Shown one piece after another: positions 46,354 through 54,628 of a stretch of DNA of 64,000 nucleotides. The DNA is from Streptomyces sp. JHA26 (lineage in GTDB: Bacteria; Actinomycetota; Actinomycetes; Streptomycetales; Streptomycetaceae): NCBI RefSeq assembly GCF_002005565.1, contig NZ_BDJC01000025.1, positions 31,978-95,977 of the forward strand, given 5' to 3'. The notes beneath the pieces were generated by a model. It had not been told where the DNA came from. It saw only the letters and a program-made list of their open reading frames with translations, and made no database searches. The stretch's first letter is position 1, and every line of letters begins with the position of its first letter. Made by a program: the position numbers and the translations under genes.

Positions 46354-47115
46354 TCAGGAGGTGTGCCGGACGGCGTTGGCGAGGATCGCGTCGCGCATGT
46401 AGGCGGCGAGGCCCGGCTTGGCGGCGTCGATGTTTCGCGTGAAACGTTCGTCCGAGACGTACATCTCACCCAGGCAGGTGTGCATCTCGTACCCGCAGTC
46501 GTAGTGGTTGCGGGTGATGCCCTGCCGGTGGTCCTCGGCGACGTCCATGGCCCCCTCGGAGTCGGCGGGCTCGCCGGCCTCCATCAGGGCGACGAAGCGC
46601 CGGGTGAGCTCGTCGGCCTCGTCCTGGATGCGCTGCCAGTCCTCCTTGGTGTACGAGGCGGTCTTCTCCTTGGACTGGCGGTAGGCGTCGGTGTCGCCCC
46701 AGCGGTCCTTGACCTCCTCCTCGTACTGGTCGGGGTCGAAGTCGCCGAAGACCTCGAACTTCTCCTCGGGCGTGAGGTTGATTCCCATGCTGCGTGCCTC
46801 CATGGCCTGCTCCACGGCCGCCGCCATCTTCTGCAGCTTCTCGATCCGGGCGGTCAGCAGCTCGTGCTGGCGGCGCAGGTGCGCGCGCGGGTCCGCGGCC
46901 GGGTCGTCGAGCAGGGCGGCGACCTCGTCGAGCGGGAAGCCCAGCTCCCGGTAGAACAGGATCTGCTGCAGCCGGTCGAGGTCGGCGTCGCTGTAGCGCC
47001 GGTGGCCCGCGTGGCTGCGCTCGCTGGGTACGAGCAGGCCGATGTCGTCGTAGTGGTGCAGGGTGCGCACCGTCACTCCGGCGAAGCCGGCCACCTGTCC
47101 CACGGAGTAGCTCAC
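46354..47115 (-). CDS. tipA: Thiopeptide-responsive MerR-family activator TipAL (with internal TipAS)
   Basis: MerR-type activator that covalently captures thiostrepton-like thiopeptides and activates its own promoter. 253 residues: MerR winged helix (SYSVGQVAGFAGVTVRTLHH), dimerisation coiled coil (HLRRQHELLTARIEKLQKMA), and the TipAS drug-binding domain with C207 and C214 in YDCGYEMHTCLGEMY. GTG 47115 has AAAGGAG upstream. The internal ATG at 46788 (MGINLTPEEKFEVFGDFDP) would give the 144-residue TipAS, which in S. lividans is made in large excess and acts as a drug sink. The promoter and operator at 47142-47172 match. Confidence 0.97.
   Translation of the reverse strand: MSYSVGQVAGFAGVTVRTLHHYDDIGLLVPSERSHAGHRRYSDADLDRLQQILFYRELGFPLDEVAALLDDPAADPRAHLRRQHELLTARIEKLQKMAAAVEQAMEARSMGINLTPEEKFEVFGDFDPDQYEEEVKDRWGDTDAYRQSKEKTASYTKEDWQRIQDEADELTRRFVALMEAGEPADSEGAMDVAEDHRQGITRNHYDCGYEMHTCLGEMYVSDERFTRNIDAAKPGLAAYMRDAILANAVRHTS
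46432..46445. promoter_or_regulatory. parS-like 14-mer inside tipA
   Basis: GTTTCGCGTGAAAC matches the Streptomyces ParB site GTTTCACGTGAAAC at 13 of 14 positions and is nearly palindromic. It lies in the tipA codons for RFTRNI, so coding constraint could also explain it. Confidence 0.4.
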
Positions 47116-47141
47116 TTCCGCTCCTTTCTCCGACGCCCTCC

Positions 47142-47172
47142 ACGCTGCCGCCTCACGTGACGTGAGGTGCAA
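47142..47172 (-). promoter_or_regulatory. tipA promoter with TipAL operator
   Basis: On the minus strand TTGCAC (47172-47167) is the -35, and a 19-base spacer (MerR type) leads to CAGCGT (47147-47142) as -10. The spacer contains the inverted repeat CCTCACG-TCA-CGTGAGG (47167-47151). This is the arrangement of the thiostrepton-inducible promoter. Confidence 0.9.
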
Positions 47173-47214
47173 GTCCGGATGCGTGCCGCCCGGCCCGGAC
47201 CTACCGTCGGTCGC

Positions 47215-48639
47215 ATGTCACTGCACAAGGGTCCCCGCTCGCCCCACGACGACCGGGACCGGCGCCGGCTCGCCGTGAACCCCTTCCACGCGGTGACGAA
47301 CCCGCTCGGCGGCATGATCGAGGCCCCGCCCACCCACCGGCTGCCGCCGTCCCCGCTGCCGCCGGAGACCGCGTACCGGCTGGTCCACGACGAGCTGATG
47401 CTGGACGGCAACGCCCGGCTGAACCTGGCCACCTTCGTCACCACCTGGATGGAGCCGCAGGCCGGGGTGCTGATGGGCGAGTGCCGGGACAAGAACATGA
47501 TCGACAAGGACGAGTACCCGCGCACCGCCGAGCTGGAGCGGCGCTGCGTGGCGATGCTCGCCGACCTGTGGAACGCGCCCGACCCGTCGGCGGCCGTGGG
47601 CTGCTCGACGACCGGGTCGAGCGAGGCGTGCATGCTGGCCGGTCTGGCGCTGAAGCGGCGCTGGGCGCTGCGCAACGCGGACCGGTACCCGGCGAAGGAC
47701 GTGCGGCCCAATCTGGTGATGGGCGTGAACGTGCAGGTCTGCTGGGACAAGTTCTGCAATTTCTGGGAGGTGGAGGCCCGGCAGGTGCCGATGGAGGGCG
47801 ACCGTTTCCACCTGGACCCGCAGGCGGCGGCCGAGCTGTGCGACGAGAACACCATCGGGGTCGTCGGCATCCTCGGCTCCACCTTCGACGGTTCCTACGA
47901 GCCGGTCGCCGACCTGTGCGCCGCCCTGGACGCCCTCCAGGAGCGCACCGGGCTCGACATCCCGGTGCACGTCGACGGGGCCTCCGGCGCCATGGTCGCG
48001 CCCTTCCTGGACGAGGACCTGGTGTGGGACTTCCGGCTGCCGAGGGTCGCCTCGGTCAACACCTCGGGGCACAAGTACGGGCTGGTCTACCCCGGGGTGG
48101 GCTGGGCGCTGTGGCGGGACTCGGAGGCGCTTCCGGAGGAGCTGGTGTTCCGCGTCAACTACCTGGGCGGCGACATGCCGACCTTCGCGCTGAACTTCTC
48201 CCGGCCCGGCGCGCAGGTGGTCGCGCAGTACTACACGTTCCTGCGGCTGGGCCGCGAGGGCTACCGGGCCGTTCAGCAGGCCTCCCGGGACATCGCCCGG
48301 AGCATCGCCGAGCGGGTGGAGGCGCTCGGCGACTTCCGGCTGCTGACGCGCGGTGACCAGCTGCCCGTGTTCGCCTTCACGACCGCCGACGACGTGACGG
48401 CGTACGACGTCTTCGACGTGTCCCGGCGGCTGCGGGAGGGCGGCTGGCTGGTGCCGGCCTACACCTTCCCGCAGCACCGCGAGGACCTCTCGGTGCTGCG
48501 GGTGGTGTGCCGCAACGGCTTCTCGGCCGACATGGCGGACCTGCTCGTCGAGGACCTGGAGCGGCTGCTGCCGGACCTGCGGCGCCAGCCGGGCCCGCTG
48601 ACCCGGGACAAAGGTGCGGCCACCGGCTTCCACCACTGA
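47215..48639 (+). CDS. gadB: Glutamate decarboxylase
   Basis: PLP enzyme converting glutamate to GABA with proton consumption. The 474 residues resemble bacterial GadA/B: NLATFVTTWMEPQAGVLMGE, GCSTTGSSEACMLAGLALKR, VHVDGASGAMVAPF, and the Schiff-base Lys in NTSGHKYGLVYPGVGW (K287). ATG 47215 lies seven bases after TACCGT, a leaderless arrangement. It is divergent from tipA with only 99 bases between starts, so the TipAL operator sits upstream of both. No glutamate/GABA antiporter is nearby. Confidence 0.94.
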   Translation: MSLHKGPRSPHDDRDRRRLAVNPFHAVTNPLGGMIEAPPTHRLPPSPLPPETAYRLVHDELMLDGNARLNLATFVTTWMEPQAGVLMGECRDKNMIDKDEYPRTAELERRCVAMLADLWNAPDPSAAVGCSTTGSSEACMLAGLALKRRWALRNADRYPAKDVRPNLVMGVNVQVCWDKFCNFWEVEARQVPMEGDRFHLDPQAAAELCDENTIGVVGILGSTFDGSYEPVADLCAALDALQERTGLDIPVHVDGASGAMVAPFLDEDLVWDFRLPRVASVNTSGHKYGLVYPGVGWALWRDSEALPEELVFRVNYLGGDMPTFALNFSRPGAQVVAQYYTFLRLGREGYRAVQQASRDIARSIAERVEALGDFRLLTRGDQLPVFAFTTADDVTAYDVFDVSRRLREGGWLVPAYTFPQHREDLSVLRVVCRNGFSADMADLLVEDLERLLPDLRRQPGPLTRDKGAATGFHH

Positions 48640-48790
48640 CGGCTCCGCCGACCGGTCAGGAGAGGAGGGCGCCGCTCCTGACCGTCGTGACGAGCGTCGG
48701 CCGGGCCGGGGCGGGGCGATCACTGCGGGACCGCGGGCGTTCTTCGAGTCGCGCACGGGGACGGCGGGGCGGGGTGTCGACGCCCCGCCC

Positions 48791-48859
48791 TCACCGGCTC
48801 ACCCGCCCCCACCGGCTCACCCGCCCCCACCGGTTCACCCGCCCTCACCGGCTCAGCCG
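48791..48859. repeat. 18-bp tandem repeat, almost four copies
   Basis: Units start at 48791, 48809, 48827 and 48845 (last one partial), each close to CCACCGGCTCACCCGCCC. The last unit contains the stop codon and final residues of the ABC permease; the others lie just past it. The unit length is a multiple of three. Confidence 0.9.
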
Positions 48860-49627
48860 CGCGAACCGCGCCACCGCCAGCGGGAAGAACACCGCGAGCA
48901 GCGCCAGCGGCCAGGCGGTGGCCGCCCAGAGGTGACCGGACTCGCCGCCGGGGCTGCCGAAGAGGTCGCGGACGGCCGTGGCGGTCTGGGACATCGGGTT
49001 CCACTGGACGACCGTGCCCAGCCAGCCGGGCATGGAGTCGGGCGTGGCGAAGGCGTTGGACAGGAAGCCGACCGGCCAGACCAGGATCTGCACCGCCTGC
49101 ACCAGCTCGGGCTTCCCGGCCACCAGGGCCAGGAAGATGCCGATCCAGAGCATGGCGAAGCGGAAGAGCAGGAGCAGGCCCACCGCGCCCAGGAAGGCGC
49201 CCGGGCCGCCGTGGGCCCGCCAGCCCAGCGCGTACCCGACGCCGGTCAGCACGGCGAGGCCGAGCGCCGACTGGAGCATGTCGGCGGCGGAACGGCCCAC
49301 CAGGACGGCACCGTTGGTCATCGGCAGGGAGCGGAAGCGGTCGACGACGCCCTTGTTGAGGTCCCGGGTGACGGCGATCATGGTGCCCTCCAGGCCGAAG
49401 GCCATGGTGAGGGCCAGCATGCCGGGGACCAGGTAGTCGACGTACTCGCCGCTCACGCCCCGGCCGCCGCCGACCAGGTAGCCGAACATCAGCAGCAGCA
49501 TGACCGGGAAGACCAGGTTGACGACGACCGTCACCGGCTGCCGTCCCCAGCGGGCCAGCTCGCGGCGGGTCATGGTCCAGGAGTCGGACAGGGCGTACGA
49601 CATGGCGTTCGGAGCACTCGTACTCAC
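48845..49627 (-). CDS. ABC-2 type drug-export permease (DrrB-like)
   Basis: A 260-residue membrane permease with six helices: VVNLVFPVMLLLMFGYLVGG, LVPGMLALTMAFGLEGTMIA, the coupling region RDLNKGVVDRFRSLPMTNGA, LGLAVLTGVGYALGW, FLGAVGLLLLFRFAMLWIGI, and a last helix (WPLALLAVFFPLAVARFA). GTG 49627 overlaps the ATPase stop (GTGA) with GGAGG upstream. The C-terminus SRLSR-like end is built from the tandem repeat unit. Exported compound unknown. Confidence 0.93.
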   Translation of the reverse strand: MSTSAPNAMSYALSDSWTMTRRELARWGRQPVTVVVNLVFPVMLLLMFGYLVGGGRGVSGEYVDYLVPGMLALTMAFGLEGTMIAVTRDLNKGVVDRFRSLPMTNGAVLVGRSAADMLQSALGLAVLTGVGYALGWRAHGGPGAFLGAVGLLLLFRFAMLWIGIFLALVAGKPELVQAVQILVWPVGFLSNAFATPDSMPGWLGTVVQWNPMSQTATAVRDLFGSPGGESGHLWAATAWPLALLAVFFPLAVARFARLSR

Positions 49628-50565
49628 GCGGCCTCCTTCGTGCGGTCGGTGAGGTGCAGGAACACCTCGTCCAGGGTCGGGCGGCGCAGGACCACGTCCT
49701 CGGCCTCGATACCGGCCTCCTCCAACGCCCGTACGACGCCGGAGAGCGCGGCCATGCGGTCGGTGACGGGGGCGCTGAGCAGCCGGCGGTCGGGGTCGAC
49801 GCGGACGTCGGTCAGCGGCAGCAGGGCCACCGCGGCGTCCAGCCGGCCGGCGTCGCGCAGGACGACGTCGACGCGGTCGCCGCCGGTGGCGGCCTTCAGC
49901 TCGTCCGCCGTGCCGTCGGCGACGACCCGGCCCGCGTCGACGACCGAGATGCGGTCGGCGAGCTGGTCGGCCTCCTCCAGGTACTGGGTGGTGAGCAGGA
50001 CCGTCGTACCGGCGCCGACCAGGGAGCGGACCGAGCCCCACACCTCGGCGCGGCCGCGCGGGTCGAGGCCCGTGGTCGGTTCGTCCAGGAAGAGCACCTC
50101 CGGTTCGGTGATGAGGGACGCGGCCAGGTCCAGGCGGCGCCGCATGCCGCCGCTGTAGGTGCTGACCGGTTTGCGCCCGGTGTCGGTGAGGTCGAAGCGG
50201 GCGAGCAGTTCGTCGGCACGGGCGCGGGCCCGCCGGGCGCCCAGGTGGTGCAGGCGGCCGAACAGCTCCAGGTTCTGCCGGCCGCCCAGCTCCTCGTCGA
50301 GCGCCGCGTGCTGGCCGAGCAGGCCGATGCGCAGCCGTACCGCGTACGCCTCGGCGACGACGTCGTGCCCCGCCACCTCGACGCGGCCCGCGTCGGGCCG
50401 CAGCAGGGTGGACAGGATCCGGACCAGGGTCGTCTTGCCCGCGCCGTTCGGGCCCAGTACGCCGTGGACCGTGCCGCGCGCGACGGTCAGGTCGAGTCCG
50501 TCCAGTGCGTCCTTGCCGCCGTACCTCTTGCGTGCCCCCTCGACGGTGATCGCCGCGTCGGCCAC
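49624..50565 (-). CDS. ABC drug-export ATPase (DrrA-like)
   Basis: A 313-residue ATPase: Walker A GPNGAGKTT (38-46), signature STYSGGMRRRLDLAASLI, Walker B VLFLDEPTTGLDPRGRAEVW, and the DrrA-type C-terminal extension ending RRPTLDEVFLHLT. GTG 50565 is chosen, with GGGGAGG upstream. Controlled by the PadR gene immediately upstream, through two operator copies in the 75-base gap. Confidence 0.95.
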   Translation of the reverse strand: MADAAITVEGARKRYGGKDALDGLDLTVARGTVHGVLGPNGAGKTTLVRILSTLLRPDAGRVEVAGHDVVAEAYAVRLRIGLLGQHAALDEELGGRQNLELFGRLHHLGARRARARADELLARFDLTDTGRKPVSTYSGGMRRRLDLAASLITEPEVLFLDEPTTGLDPRGRAEVWGSVRSLVGAGTTVLLTTQYLEEADQLADRISVVDAGRVVADGTADELKAATGGDRVDVVLRDAGRLDAAVALLPLTDVRVDPDRRLLSAPVTDRMAALSGVVRALEEAGIEAEDVVLRRPTLDEVFLHLTDRTKEAA

Positions 50566-50579
50566 TGAGCCTCCCCTAT

Positions 50580-50595
50580 TAGTCAAACTTGACTA
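50580..50595. promoter_or_regulatory. PadR operator, copy 1
   Basis: TAGTCAA-AC-TTGACTA, a perfect 7-bp inverted repeat 15 bases before the ATPase start codon. Confidence 0.8.
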
Positions 50596-50626
50596 CCGAC
50601 GTCGAGGGTATCCCCGCTCATGCGGT

Positions 50627-50642
50627 TGGTCAAACTTGATCA
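50627..50642. promoter_or_regulatory. PadR operator, copy 2
   Basis: TGGTCAA-AC-TTGATCA, the same core (GTCAAACTTGA) with mismatched ends, 47 bases from copy 1 and overlapping the padR stop codon. Confidence 0.75.
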
Positions 50643-51281
50643 GTCGACATCCCCGGGGTGCCGCTCCCCCGTCGCGTACGGGTTCTCCTCACCCTCCGCC
50701 AGCACGCCGACGAACGGCTCGCCCTCACCGGCGAAGGTGTACGCCCCGCCCCGGATGCGCTCGATCAGACCCCGCGTCCATGCGGCGCCGGAGTCGGCCG
50801 AGTGGACCCAGAAGTTCATGATCTCGCCGATGTGCCCGAGCTGACCGGGCCCCTCCTCGGGCGTGTAGTAGTCGGTGACGGCGGCCCGCCACTCCTCGAT
50901 CTTCCGCACCCGCTCCTCCAGCAGCGCGAGGGCCTCCTCGCGCGGGAGGTCGACCATGAAACCGATCGCGGCGGTGAGCACGTCCGGCCGCTGGTCGTAG
51001 GCGGTGAGGTAGGCGCGGAGCAGGGTGAAGTACTCCTCGGTGCCCTGCTCCGTGATCTCGTACTCCACGCGCGGCGGCCCGCCCGCCGTGGACGGCGCGA
51101 TCTCGTGCGCGAGGAGCAGTCCCTGTTTCGCCATCTGCTTCAGCGCGTGGTAGATCGAGCCGGGCTTGGCGTTGGACCACTCGTGCGCGCCCCAGTACTC
51201 CAGGTCGTTGCGCACCTGGTAGCCGTGGGCCCGCCCGTGCTGGCGGACCGCGCCGAGCACCAGGAGACGGATCGCTGACAT
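50640..51281 (-). CDS. PadR-family repressor of the ABC exporter
   Basis: A 213-residue regulator: N-terminal winged helix (RLLVLGAVRQHGRAHGYQVR, KPGSIYHALKQMAKQGLL, PPRVEYEITEQG) and a longer C-terminal helical domain (VRKIEEWRAAVTDYYTPEEG) of PadR s2-like type that often binds exported drugs. ATG 51281. PadR beside its exporter is a common drug-sensing unit; the ligand is unknown. Confidence 0.93.
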   Translation of the reverse strand: MSAIRLLVLGAVRQHGRAHGYQVRNDLEYWGAHEWSNAKPGSIYHALKQMAKQGLLLAHEIAPSTAGGPPRVEYEITEQGTEEYFTLLRAYLTAYDQRPDVLTAAIGFMVDLPREEALALLEERVRKIEEWRAAVTDYYTPEEGPGQLGHIGEIMNFWVHSADSGAAWTRGLIERIRGGAYTFAGEGEPFVGVLAEGEENPYATGERHPGDVD

Positions 51282-51313
51282 GGGGTCCAGGTTAGGGCCT
51301 GTTGCGGAGGCGC

Positions 51314-51646
51314 CTACGCGCCGGTGCCCAGGTCGAGCCGTTGGTGGATCAGGCGGGCGAAGTGGGACAGCGTGCGGCCGGTGGCCAGGTCGGCCGGTCC
51401 GAGGCGGATGTCGAACAGCTCTCTCGCCTGCGTCAGGAACTGCACCCCCAGCAGCGAGTCGAGGCCGAGGTCGGTGACGTTGAGCGAGGGGTCCAGGCCG
51501 GCCGGATCGGTCTGCAGGACGTCCGCGAGGAGCCGGGTGATCGTGTCGGTGATCTTGTCCACCGCACGGTCCTCCGGGAGGTCCGCCAGCGTGCCCAGCA
51601 GCTCGTCGCGCGCGTCCGGGGAGACGGCCGGGAACACGGGGACCAC
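51314..51646 (-). CDS. Free-standing acyl carrier protein (polyketide type)
   Basis: About 110 residues. The fold is clear: VDKITDTITRLLADVLQTDP, NVTDLGLDSLLGVQFLTQA with the phosphopantetheine Ser in DSL, and LATGRTLSHFARLIHQRLDL. The N-terminus (PDARDELLGTLADLPEDR) resembles the linker preceding ACPs in modular polyketide synthases, so this may be a freed module fragment. The start is uncertain: GTG 51646 or 51637; the frame stays open to 51784 over the divergent KS gene. No phosphopantetheinyl transferase is nearby. Confidence 0.75.
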   Translation of the reverse strand: MVPVFPAVSPDARDELLGTLADLPEDRAVDKITDTITRLLADVLQTDPAGLDPSLNVTDLGLDSLLGVQFLTQARELFDIRLGPADLATGRTLSHFARLIHQRLDLGTGA

Positions 51647-51673
51647 CGAGAACGCCGAGAGGGTGGCCCCGTC

Positions 51674-52210
51674 GTGACCGCGCCGGTCGCCGTCACGGGT
51701 GTCGGTCTGCTCACCCCCGCCGGTCAGGACGCCGACGCCACCTGGGACGCGGTCTGCCGGGGCGCGGGCAGCGCGGCCGCCCACGATCCGGAGCTGGCCG
51801 GTCTGCCCGTGGACTTCTCCTGCCGGGTACCCCTCTCCCGCGAGGCCCTGGACCGGCGCGTCGGACGTGCCGCCTGGCGCATGTCACGCAACGCCGTGCT
51901 GGCGGTGCTCGCCGCCCGGGAGGCGGTGCGCGACGCCGGGCTCGACCCGCGGACGTGGAACGGCGACCGGGTCGCCGTCGTCGTCGGCCACAGCCTGGGC
52001 GCGGCGGGCGACGTCGGGGCCGCCCTGACGGTGCTCACGGTGCAGCACGGCACGGTGCCGCCGGTCGCGAACCTGGACGCCCCGGCGCCCGGGTTCGACA
52101 TCGACTGCGTCACCGACGAGCCCCGCCGGCAGGACGTCCGTGTCGCCGTCAGCCACTCCTTCGACTTCGGCGGTCACAACGTCGTCCTCGCCCTGGCCGG
52201 ATCCTCGTGA
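51674..52210 (+). pseudogene. Beta-ketoacyl synthase with internal deletion
   Basis: A 178-residue remnant in an open frame. The N-terminal part (VTAPVAVTGVGLLTPAGQDA, RNAVLAVLAAREAVRDAGLD, GDRVAVVVG) runs straight into the C-terminal part (GHSLGAAGDVGAALTVLTVQ, PPVANLDAPAPGFDIDCV, SHSFDFGGHNVVLAL). The central 200-odd residues, including the nucleophile Cys and the first catalytic His, are gone. The junction lies in VVVGHSLG, where the two halves share a GHS/GTS-like sequence. It cannot be a normal condensing enzyme. GTG 51674, divergent from the ACP. Confidence 0.85.
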
Positions 52211-52240
52211 CCGGCCCCGGGGCGGCGTCTTGCCGGTGCT

Positions 52241-53701
52241 TCAGAACGGGAACGCGCTGCGCCCGTGCTGCACCGAGATCCACTTCTGCGTGGTGAAGGC
52301 GTCCAGCATCGTGTCGCCGTTGAGACGGCCGATGCCGGAGTGCTTCTCGCCGCCGAAGGGCACGATCGGCTCGTCGTGCACGGTGCCGTCGTTGACGTGG
52401 AACATGCCGGTGTCGATCTGCCGGGCGAAGCGGACACCCCGCTCGACGTCCCCCGTGTGCACCGCACCGCTCAGGCCGTAGGGCGTGTCGTTGACCAGGC
52501 GCACGGCCTCCTCCTCCCCGTCGAAGGGGACGAGGAAGGCGACCGGGCCGAAGACCTCCTGCTTCAGCAGGGCGGAGTCGGCGGGCAGGCCGGTCAGGAC
52601 CGACGGTGTGACGAGGTTGTCGGTGGTCGTGCCGCGCACCAGGGCGGTCGCGCCCTCGGCGAGTGCCTGCTCGACCACGCCGGCCAGCGCGTCCGCCTGC
52701 GAGGAGTTGATCACCGGGCCGATGACGGTCGACGGGTCGCTCGGGTCGCCCGCCTTGAGGGTCTTCACCTTGGCGACGAACTTCTCGGTGAACTCGTCGG
52801 CGACCGCGCGGTCGACCAGCACGCGGTTGGCGGCCATGCAGACCTGGCCCTGGTGGACGAAGCGGCTGAAGACGGCGGCGTCGACCGCGTAGTCGACGTC
52901 GGCGTCGTCGAGGACCACCAGGGCGCTGTTGCCGCCCAGTTCGAGCACCGAGCGCTTGAAGTGCGCGGCGCAGACGGTGGCGACGTGACGGCCCACCGCG
53001 TCCGAGCCGGTGAAGGAGATCACCTTCGGGACCGGGTGCTCCAGGAAGGCGTCGCCGATCTCCGCGATGTCGGTGACCACGACGTTGAGCAGGCCGCCCG
53101 GCAGGCCGGCGTCCTCGAAGAGCTTCGCGACCAGGGTGCCGCCGACGACCGGCGTGTTCTGGTGCGGCTTGAGGACGACGCCGTTGCCGAGGGCGAGGGC
53201 CGGGGCGACCGACTTCAGGGAGAGCAGGAAGGGGAAGTTGAAGGGGCTGATGACGCCCACGACGCCGACCGGCACCCGGTAGACGCGGTTTTCCTTGCCG
53301 TCGACCGGCGAGGGGATGATCCGGCCCTCGGGACGCAGCGCCAGGTGGACGGCCTCGCGCAGGAACTCCTTGGCGAGGTGCAGCTCGAAGGCGGCCTTCA
53401 GACGCGTGCCGCCCAGCTCGGCGACGATCGCCTCGCTGATCTCCTCCTCGCGCTCCTCCACCAGCCGCAGCGCCTTCTCGAACACCGAGCGGCGCGCGTA
53501 CGGGTTCGTCGCCGCCCACTGCTTCTGCGCCCGCTCGGCCGCCCGGTACGCGGCGTCGACCTCGCCGACGGTGGCTATCGTGATCGAGGCCAGCTTCTCG
53601 TCGTCGTACGGGTTGAAGTCGATGATGTCCCAGGAGCCGGTGCCCGGGCGCCACTCGCCGTCGATGTACTGCTGGGCGAGGTCGGTGAAGTACGACGACA
53701 T
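52241..53701 (-). CDS. Aldehyde dehydrogenase (benzaldehyde/vanillin-type)
   Basis: NAD(P)-dependent oxidation of an aldehyde to an acid. 486 residues: PVGVVGVISPFNFPFLLSLK (cofactor Rossmann), VISFTGSDAVGRHVA, E254 in LELGGNSALVVL, catalytic C288 in VHQGQVCMAANR, and EVFGPVAFLVPF. Closest in feel to aromatic aldehyde dehydrogenases; substrate not proven. ATG 53701 with AGGGAT upstream. It follows the XRE gene on the same strand after 66 bases. Confidence 0.93.
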   Translation of the reverse strand: MSSYFTDLAQQYIDGEWRPGTGSWDIIDFNPYDDEKLASITIATVGEVDAAYRAAERAQKQWAATNPYARRSVFEKALRLVEEREEEISEAIVAELGGTRLKAAFELHLAKEFLREAVHLALRPEGRIIPSPVDGKENRVYRVPVGVVGVISPFNFPFLLSLKSVAPALALGNGVVLKPHQNTPVVGGTLVAKLFEDAGLPGGLLNVVVTDIAEIGDAFLEHPVPKVISFTGSDAVGRHVATVCAAHFKRSVLELGGNSALVVLDDADVDYAVDAAVFSRFVHQGQVCMAANRVLVDRAVADEFTEKFVAKVKTLKAGDPSDPSTVIGPVINSSQADALAGVVEQALAEGATALVRGTTTDNLVTPSVLTGLPADSALLKQEVFGPVAFLVPFDGEEEAVRLVNDTPYGLSGAVHTGDVERGVRFARQIDTGMFHVNDGTVHDEPIVPFGGEKHSGIGRLNGDTMLDAFTTQKWISVQHGRSAFPF

Positions 53702-53767
53702 GTGATCCCTCAATCCCCTAGCTGCCGCCCGGACGGCTACCTGATGGGGCGTCATCGTACTTGTGTT

Positions 53768-54628
53768 TCAGGCGAGTTGGAGGAGACCCCGCAGAATGTC
53801 CCGGCTCTCGTCCGGTCCCGGACTGTCCTGCTGAAGCTCCTTGAGCGCCGCCTCGTACTGGGTGACGTCCTCGCGCTTGTCCAGGTACAGGGCGCTGGTG
53901 AGCTGCTCCAGGTACACGACGTCCGAGAGGTCGGACTCGGGGAAGCTGAGGATCGTGAACGCGCCGCTCTCGCCCGAGTGGCCGCCGAGGCCGAACGGCA
54001 CGACCTGGAGCCGCACGTTGGTGCGTTCGGACATGTCGATCAGGTGCTGGAGCTGCCCGCGCATCACCGCGCGGTCGCCGTACGGGCGGCGCAGCGCGGC
54101 CTCGTCCAGGACGATGTGGAACTCGGGGGCGTTCTCGGCGACGAGGTGCTTCTGCCGCTCCAGGCGCAGCGCCACCCGCCGCTCGACGTCCTCCTCGCTC
54201 GCCCCCTTCATGCCGCGCCGGACGACGGCGCGGGCGTACTCCTCGGTCTGCAGCAGTCCGTGGACGAACTGCACCTCGTACACGCGGATCAGTGACGCCG
54301 CGCCCTCGAGGCCCACGTAGGTGGGGAACCAGCTGGGCAGTACGTCGGAGTAACTGTGCCACCAACCCGCGACGTTGGCCTCCTTGGCCAGGGAGAGCAG
54401 GGAGGCGCGCTCCTGCTCGTCCGTGATGCCGTACAGCGTCAGCAGGTCCTCGACGTCCCTCGTCTTGAAGCTCACCCGGCCCAGCTCCATCCGGCTGATC
54501 TTCGATTCCGAGGCGCGGATCGAGTAGCCCGCCGCCTCGCGCGTGATCCCCCGCGTCTCACGCAGTCGCCTGAGTTGTGATCCGAGCAGCATGCGCCGCA
54601 CCACCGATCCGGGCTCTCCCGCGCTCAC
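53768..54628 (-). CDS. XRE-family regulator with DUF5753
   Basis: A 286-residue streptomycete regulator: helix-turn-helix at residues 15-70 (LGSQLRRLRETRGITREAAG, IRASESKISRMELGRVSFKT) and the DUF5753 domain (WFPTYVGLEGAASLIRVYEV, QFVHGLLQTEEYARAVVRRG, FHIVLDEAALRRPYGDRAVM, VVPFGLGGHSGESGAFTILS). Family members (WhiJ-like) act with DUF397 proteins in development; a DUF397 gene and an HATPase lie next door. GTG 54628 with GGGGAGG nine bases upstream. Confidence 0.92.
   Translation of the reverse strand: MSAGEPGSVVRRMLLGSQLRRLRETRGITREAAGYSIRASESKISRMELGRVSFKTRDVEDLLTLYGITDEQERASLLSLAKEANVAGWWHSYSDVLPSWFPTYVGLEGAASLIRVYEVQFVHGLLQTEEYARAVVRRGMKGASEEDVERRVALRLERQKHLVAENAPEFHIVLDEAALRRPYGDRAVMRGQLQHLIDMSERTNVRLQVVPFGLGGHSGESGAFTILSFPESDLSDVVYLEQLTSALYLDKREDVTQYEAALKELQQDSPGPDESRDILRGLLQLA

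Noticed and set aside
48791..48859. Short repeats as a CRISPR array
   Set aside because: The units are contiguous with no spacers and no cas genes are present; this is a simple tandem repeat.
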